Positions 60,787-64,000 of a stretch of DNA of 64,000 nt are shown piece after piece. The DNA comes from an uncultured Alistipes sp. (GTDB lineage: Bacteria > Bacteroidota > Bacteroidia > Bacteroidales > Rikenellaceae). A program made the position numbers and the translations under genes. The stretch is from positions 1 through 64,000 of the forward strand of contig CAJTLJ010000007.1 of NCBI GenBank assembly GCA_910577475.1, read 5' to 3'. The notes below the pieces were generated by a model. The model saw only the letters and a program-made list of their open reading frames with translations. It ran no database searches and had not been told where the DNA came from. Positions within the stretch are counted from its first letter, which is position 1. Each line of letters begins with the position of its first letter.

Positions 60787-61980
60787 ATGACAGACCTGAC
60801 AGCCATCAAACAACGCTTCGGCATCATCGGCAACTCCGAGCTCCTGAACCGTGCTCTGGAGGTAGCCCTGCGCGTAGCTCCCACCGATCTCTCGGTGCTG
60901 GTAACGGGCGAGAGCGGCGTGGGTAAAGAGTTCTTTCCCCAGGTCATCCACGCCTTTTCGGCCCGCAAGCACAACAAATACATCGCCGTCAACTGCGGCG
61001 CCATTCCCGAGGGAACGATCGACTCGGAGCTCTTCGGCCACGAGAAGGGGGCCTTCACCGGTGCCGTAGAGGCCCGCAAGGGCTATTTCGAGGAGGCCGA
61101 CGGCGGCACGATCTTTCTGGACGAGGTGGCCGAGCTGCCTCACTCCACCCAGGTCCGGCTGCTGCGCGTGCTGCAGTCGGGAGAGTATATCCGCGTGGGC
61201 TCGGCCAAAGTGCAGAAGACCAACGTCCGCGTCGTGGCCGCCACCAACATCGACCTGCCCGAAGCCATCGCGTCGGGACGGTTCCGCGAAGACCTCTACT
61301 ACCGTCTCAACACGGTGCCCATCGTCGTGCCCGCCCTGCGGGAGCGGCCGGAGGATATTTTCCTGCTTTTCCGCAAGTTCGCCTCGGACGTGGCGGTTCA
61401 GTACCGGATGCCCGCCATCATGCTGGACGAATCGGCCCGGCACCTGCTGGAGAGCTACTACTGGCGCGGCAACATCCGTCAGCTGAAGAACGTCGCCGAG
61501 CAGATCTCGGCCATCGAGGAGTCGCGGACCATCACCGCGGCCATCCTCCGGCGCTACCTCCCTGTGCACGACAACGAGACGCCGATGCGGGCCGGCAGCG
61601 GTTCCCGGCCGGCGGACGACGGATCGTTCGCCTCCGAGCGGGAGCTGCTCTACAAGGTGCTCTTCGACATGCGGGCCGATATCAACGACCTGAAGCGGAT
61701 GTTGCAGGAGCTGACGCACGGCGGCGGCATGACCGTGCATCACCCGGCGAAGGAGATCGCCGGACTGCTGCCGCAGACCGCTGCCGACTTCGCCGAGAGC
61801 GAGGTGGTCGTGGACGAGACGCCGCGAACGCTCACCAAAGCCGACATGCAGCGCCGGCAGATCGAAGAGGCGCTGCGCCGCAACAACGGCCGCCGACGGG
61901 AGGCCGCCGCCGAGCTTTTCATGTCGGAGCGGACGCTCTACCGCAAGATCAAGGAGCTGGGCATAGACGAAAATTCATAA
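60787..61980 (+). CDS. Sigma-54-dependent transcriptional activator without receiver domain
   Basis: A 397-residue NtrC-type activator. AAA+ domain (about 20-250): Walker A TGESGVGKE, the sigma-54 contact motif GAFTGA in HEKGAFTGAVEARKG, Walker B GGTIFLDEVAEL, the arginine-finger region FREDLYYRLN and NIRQLKNV. A C-terminal Fis-type HTH follows (RQIEEALRRNNGRRREAAAELFMSERTLYRKIKEL). There is no N-terminal receiver or GAF domain, so activity is probably set by another protein or by expression, as in PspF. It follows the HU-domain gene by 22 bases and precedes lptE by ten, so it sits inside an envelope operon. Confidence 0.95.
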   Translation: MTDLTAIKQRFGIIGNSELLNRALEVALRVAPTDLSVLVTGESGVGKEFFPQVIHAFSARKHNKYIAVNCGAIPEGTIDSELFGHEKGAFTGAVEARKGYFEEADGGTIFLDEVAELPHSTQVRLLRVLQSGEYIRVGSAKVQKTNVRVVAATNIDLPEAIASGRFREDLYYRLNTVPIVVPALRERPEDIFLLFRKFASDVAVQYRMPAIMLDESARHLLESYYWRGNIRQLKNVAEQISAIEESRTITAAILRRYLPVHDNETPMRAGSGSRPADDGSFASERELLYKVLFDMRADINDLKRMLQELTHGGGMTVHHPAKEIAGLLPQTAADFAESEVVVDETPRTLTKADMQRRQIEEALRRNNGRRREAAAELFMSERTLYRKIKELGIDENS

Positions 61981-61990
61981 CATCCCTATC

Positions 61991-62515
61991 GTGAACAGAC
62001 TTTTCAATCCTTTCAGAATCCTCATGCTGCTGTCGGTCATCCTGGCGGCCGGATGCGGATACACGGCCAAATATTCGCTCTCCGGAGCCTCGATTCCGGC
62101 CGAAGCGAAGACCTTTTCGGTGGCCTATTTCCCTAACAATGCGGCCATGGTGTCGCCTATCCTGAGCTCCACGCTCACCGACGCCCTGGTGGACAAGTTC
62201 ACCCGGCAGACCCGTCTGGAGCAGGTGGCCGAGGGGGGCGACTTCGCGTTCGAGGGCGAGATCACCAACTACACATCGACCACCGCCTCCGTGTCGTCGG
62301 ACGACTACGCGCTGTTGAACCGGCTGACGATCACCGTGCGCGTCCGCTTCACCAACGCCATCAATGAGGCGGACTCGTTCGCCAACAAGACCTTCTCGGC
62401 CTATGCCGACTACGACTCCACGAAGCTGCTGACCGAGGTCGAGGGCGAGCTGATTCCCGAGATCGTCGACCAGATCGTGACCGACATTTTCCAGGCCGCG
62501 GCCGGCAACTGGTAG
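61991..62515 (+). CDS. lptE: LPS-assembly lipoprotein LptE
   Basis: A 174-residue lipoprotein (MNRLFNPFRILMLLSVILAAGC) with GYTAKYSLSGASIPAEAKTFSVAYFPNNA, then VDKFTRQTRLEQVAEGGDFAFEGEITNYT, the LptE/RlpB pattern. It plugs LptD and helps insert LPS at the outer membrane. The start is GTG at 61991, the only codon giving a complete signal peptide. It is ten bases after the activator gene. A C-terminal helix (GELIPEIVDQIVTDIFQAAAGNW) matches the family. Confidence 0.92.
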   Translation: MNRLFNPFRILMLLSVILAAGCGYTAKYSLSGASIPAEAKTFSVAYFPNNAAMVSPILSSTLTDALVDKFTRQTRLEQVAEGGDFAFEGEITNYTSTTASVSSDDYALLNRLTITVRVRFTNAINEADSFANKTFSAYADYDSTKLLTEVEGELIPEIVDQIVTDIFQAAAGNW

Positions 62516-62540
62516 CGGAAACCTTAAAAGCGACAGATAC

Positions 62541-63017
62541 GTGAACGAAACGAAACATACGGAGAACGGACGGCCTGGCATGGAGGTGCTCGCCGAATGG
62601 CTGGAGCGCTACCCCTGGTTCACGGCCGCACGCGTCCTGCGCCGCGGGCTAACGGGCGAGTACGATCCCCATCTGGCAGTGGCGGAGAGCGACCGGGGGC
62701 TGCTCCCGGAGCCGCTGAAAGTGAACTCGGAGGTTCTGCTGCACCTCTCGGCGGATGATATCATCGACCGTTTCCTGCAAGAGAAGGAGCTGCGGATCGT
62801 AGCCCGCGACGGGGAGCCGGGGCCGAACGAGGAGATCGTGACCGAGGCCGAATTGAGCGAAGAGGAGGATCTGGTGACCGAGGAACTGGCCGAAGTCTAT
62901 CTGCATCAGGGACTGAAGCGCGAAGCGCTGGCAATTTATAGGCGATTAAGTTTGCTAAATCCAGAAAAAAGTGTTTACTTTGCCAAGATTATCGAAAAGT
63001 TGGAAACAAATAATTAA
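62541..63017 (+). CDS. Conserved protein between lptE and secG (TPR-like C terminus)
   Basis: A 158-residue soluble protein starting at GTG 62541. The N terminus (MEVLAEWLERYPWFTAARVLRRGL) and the middle (LLHLSADDIIDRFLQEKELRIVARD) are conserved in Bacteroidota at the same locus. The last 45 residues (LVTEELAEVYLHQGLKREALAIYRRLSLLNPEKSVYFAKIIEKL) form one TPR-like unit. No signal peptide. It ends 11 bases before secG. The exact function is not known; its fixed place between two export genes suggests an envelope-related or regulatory role. Confidence 0.8.
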   Translation: MNETKHTENGRPGMEVLAEWLERYPWFTAARVLRRGLTGEYDPHLAVAESDRGLLPEPLKVNSEVLLHLSADDIIDRFLQEKELRIVARDGEPGPNEEIVTEAELSEEEDLVTEELAEVYLHQGLKREALAIYRRLSLLNPEKSVYFAKIIEKLETNN

Positions 63018-63028
63018 AATTTAGACTT

Positions 63029-63388
63029 ATGTTATACAGTATTTGCATCGGTTTGATTCTGGTAGCGAGCGTTCTGATCATCCTCGCCGTGCTGGTTCAA
63101 AGCCCCAAGAGCGGCATGGCCGCCAACTTCGGCGCCGCCAATCAGGTGATGGGCGTTCGCGAATCGTCGAACTTCCTGGAGAAATTCACCTGGACCATGG
63201 CTATCGTCATCGTCGTACTGAGCCTGGCCGCTACGCTGGCTATGGACGGTGGTTCGACGAACATCTCGAGCGAGGTTTCGAAGGATGCCAACGCCCTGAT
63301 CGAGACGCAGACCGTAGAGGCTCCCGTCGTTCCGCAGGTCGAGCTCCCCGCAGAGGCCGGCGACGCTGAAGCTGCCGACGCCAAGTAA
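63029..63388 (+). CDS. secG: Preprotein translocase subunit SecG
   Basis: A 119-residue SecYEG accessory subunit with two TM segments (SICIGLILVASVLIILAVLVQ; FTWTMAIVIVVLSLAATLAM), the loop motif VQSPKSGMAANFGAANQVMGVRESSNFLEKFTW and an Ala/Glu-rich tail after the second TM. The tail (about 45 residues) is longer than in E. coli but usual for Bacteroidota. Last gene of the operon from 59961; a hairpin follows. Confidence 0.96.
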   Translation: MLYSICIGLILVASVLIILAVLVQSPKSGMAANFGAANQVMGVRESSNFLEKFTWTMAIVIVVLSLAATLAMDGGSTNISSEVSKDANALIETQTVEAPVVPQVELPAEAGDAEAADAK

Positions 63389-63409
63389 GAGGCCGAACCC
63401 ATGATCGCA

Positions 63410-63437
63410 AGCCCCGGATGTCGGTATCCGGGGCTTC
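63410..63437 (+). terminator. Hairpin after secG
   Basis: Stem AGCCCCGGA/TCCGGGGCT with an 8-base loop. Only TCTGC follows, so it is a weak terminator candidate. Confidence 0.55.
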
Positions 63438-63485
63438 TGCATCTGCGGCACAGCCTTTGCTCCCCTTCGTGGAAAACGAAATGCC

Positions 63486-63716
63486 ATGAAAGAGATGAAT
63501 CGAAAGAAGCATGCGGAGTATGGGGTCGCCCAACCCTCCGACAATCCGCAGAATACGAGAGAACGGGCCGTCACGCAGGAGTCGCCCGATACCGTATTGG
63601 CCGACGGGGGACCGATGGCTAACTCCGCGAAGGGAGCCTCGCCTACGCCCCGCGAACTCGAGCAGGACGTGATGACAACCAATCCGTCGATCGACAGCAT
63701 GGAGAGCCGGGGTTAG
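63486..63716 (+). CDS. Small hydrophilic protein of unknown function
   Basis: A 76-residue, strongly polar protein (MKEMNRKKHAEYGVAQPSDN ... QESPDTVLADGGPMANSAKGASPTPRELEQDVMTTNPSID). No hydrophobic segment, signal peptide or known motif. The composition suggests disorder. An alternative start at the second Met (63495) is equally possible. It is followed directly by a very strong terminator, which supports expression. It is on the same strand as secG, 97 bases behind it. Confidence 0.5.
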   Translation: MKEMNRKKHAEYGVAQPSDNPQNTRERAVTQESPDTVLADGGPMANSAKGASPTPRELEQDVMTTNPSIDSMESRG

Positions 63717-63732
63717 GCCAACCGGCAACGGG

Positions 63733-63779
63733 AAGCGAAGCGACCGAATTGTTTGAAACAATTCGGTCGCTTCGCTTTT
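63733..63779 (+). terminator. Very strong terminator after the small hydrophilic gene
   Basis: A stem of about 20 bp (AGCGAAGCGACCGAATTGTT paired with its near-perfect complement) with a tiny loop, followed by TTTTA. Confidence 0.92.
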
Positions 63780-63782
63780 ATC

Positions 63783-64000
63783 CCGGGCATAGTCGAGGAA
63801 TCCCGACGGTCGTATTTGCGAGAGCCCGCGTGAATCGTGATGGCGAATGTCCCGCAGCGTCGGGATGTCTCGACTGCGGGCTTCGCCCTTCGCTCAACAT
63901 GACAGAAAAAACGCCCTCTCCGAATGAAGTGCCCCTGCATGTCATCCCGAGCGAAGTCGAGGGATCTCGACGGCCGGATCAGCGTGACCCCGTGCAAACC
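63783..64000. repeat. Mosaic intergenic repeat block, cut by the window end
   Basis: It contains inverted modules: TAGTCGAGGAATCCCGACGG at the left, GTCGGGATGTCTCGACTGCGG...CGCTCAACATGACAG, then GTCATCCCGAGCGAAGTCGA and GGGATCTCGACGG at the right. No gene is seen to the window edge. Confidence 0.82.

Overview
The window looks like chromosomal DNA of a GC-rich member of the Bacteroidota, most likely Rikenellaceae (Alistipes-like). The phylum call rests on three things. Many start regions carry the Bacteroidota sigma-ABfr -7 motif TAnnTTTG instead of an E. coli-type -10. Shine-Dalgarno sites are mostly absent. Many encoded families are typical of or confined to the phylum: DUF5106, DUF4919, DUF4251, DUF4293, DUF4199, DUF5689, BACON domains, carboxypeptidase-regulatory/TonB receptors, HU-CCDC81 and the Bacteroidota-type arginine decarboxylase. 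The genus is an inference from overall GC and gene content. No phage, integrase, transposase or CRISPR array was found.

Layout. 1-3 kb: end of a tRNA cluster, a SLOG-fold protein, a YtxH/holin-like pair, rubrerythrin and a thioredoxin-like lipoprotein. 3-9 kb: a repeat block, then a minus-strand purA-etfB-etfA-acyl-CoA dehydrogenase run. 9-16 kb: an LRR lipoprotein, an acidic-tailed small protein, and a plus-strand ligA-dapA-DUF4919-clostripain run. 16-21 kb: two divergent outer-membrane barrel genes, one with most of its N-terminal half missing. 21-35 kb: alanine dehydrogenase, PepD, IspF, a small HTH protein, DUF4251 paralogues, a ribokinase/sugar permease pair, uvrA, TauE, an omega-amidase, a CvfB-like protein and a methyltransferase.

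36-46 kb is the most distinctive region: a minus-strand locus with a 1255-residue modular surface lipoprotein (two 9-bp poly-G tracts, a duplicated domain), a secreted NUC-type nuclease, a secreted EEP-family nuclease/phosphatase, a TonB-dependent receptor and a DUF5689 lipoprotein. Together they suggest an outer-membrane system that digests and imports nucleic acid or another phosphodiester substrate.

46-64 kb is mainly housekeeping: a four-gene tsaC/DUF4199/GT2/DUF4293 run, mltG, the 4.5S SRP RNA, a low-complexity hydrophilic protein, guaB-small TM protein-guaA, ruvA, an OmpH-like lipoprotein, cdaA, arginine decarboxylase, and a plus-strand operon of an HU-domain membrane protein, a sigma-54 activator, lptE, a conserved small protein and secG.

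Almost every larger non-coding gap (3.1-3.75, 8.9-9.1, 15.8-16.0, 22.3-22.4, 35.2-35.9, 54.5-54.7, 57.4-58.2, 63.8-64.0 kb) is filled by one mosaic family of intergenic repeats. Three of the blocks also contain a second element with a long imperfect hairpin.
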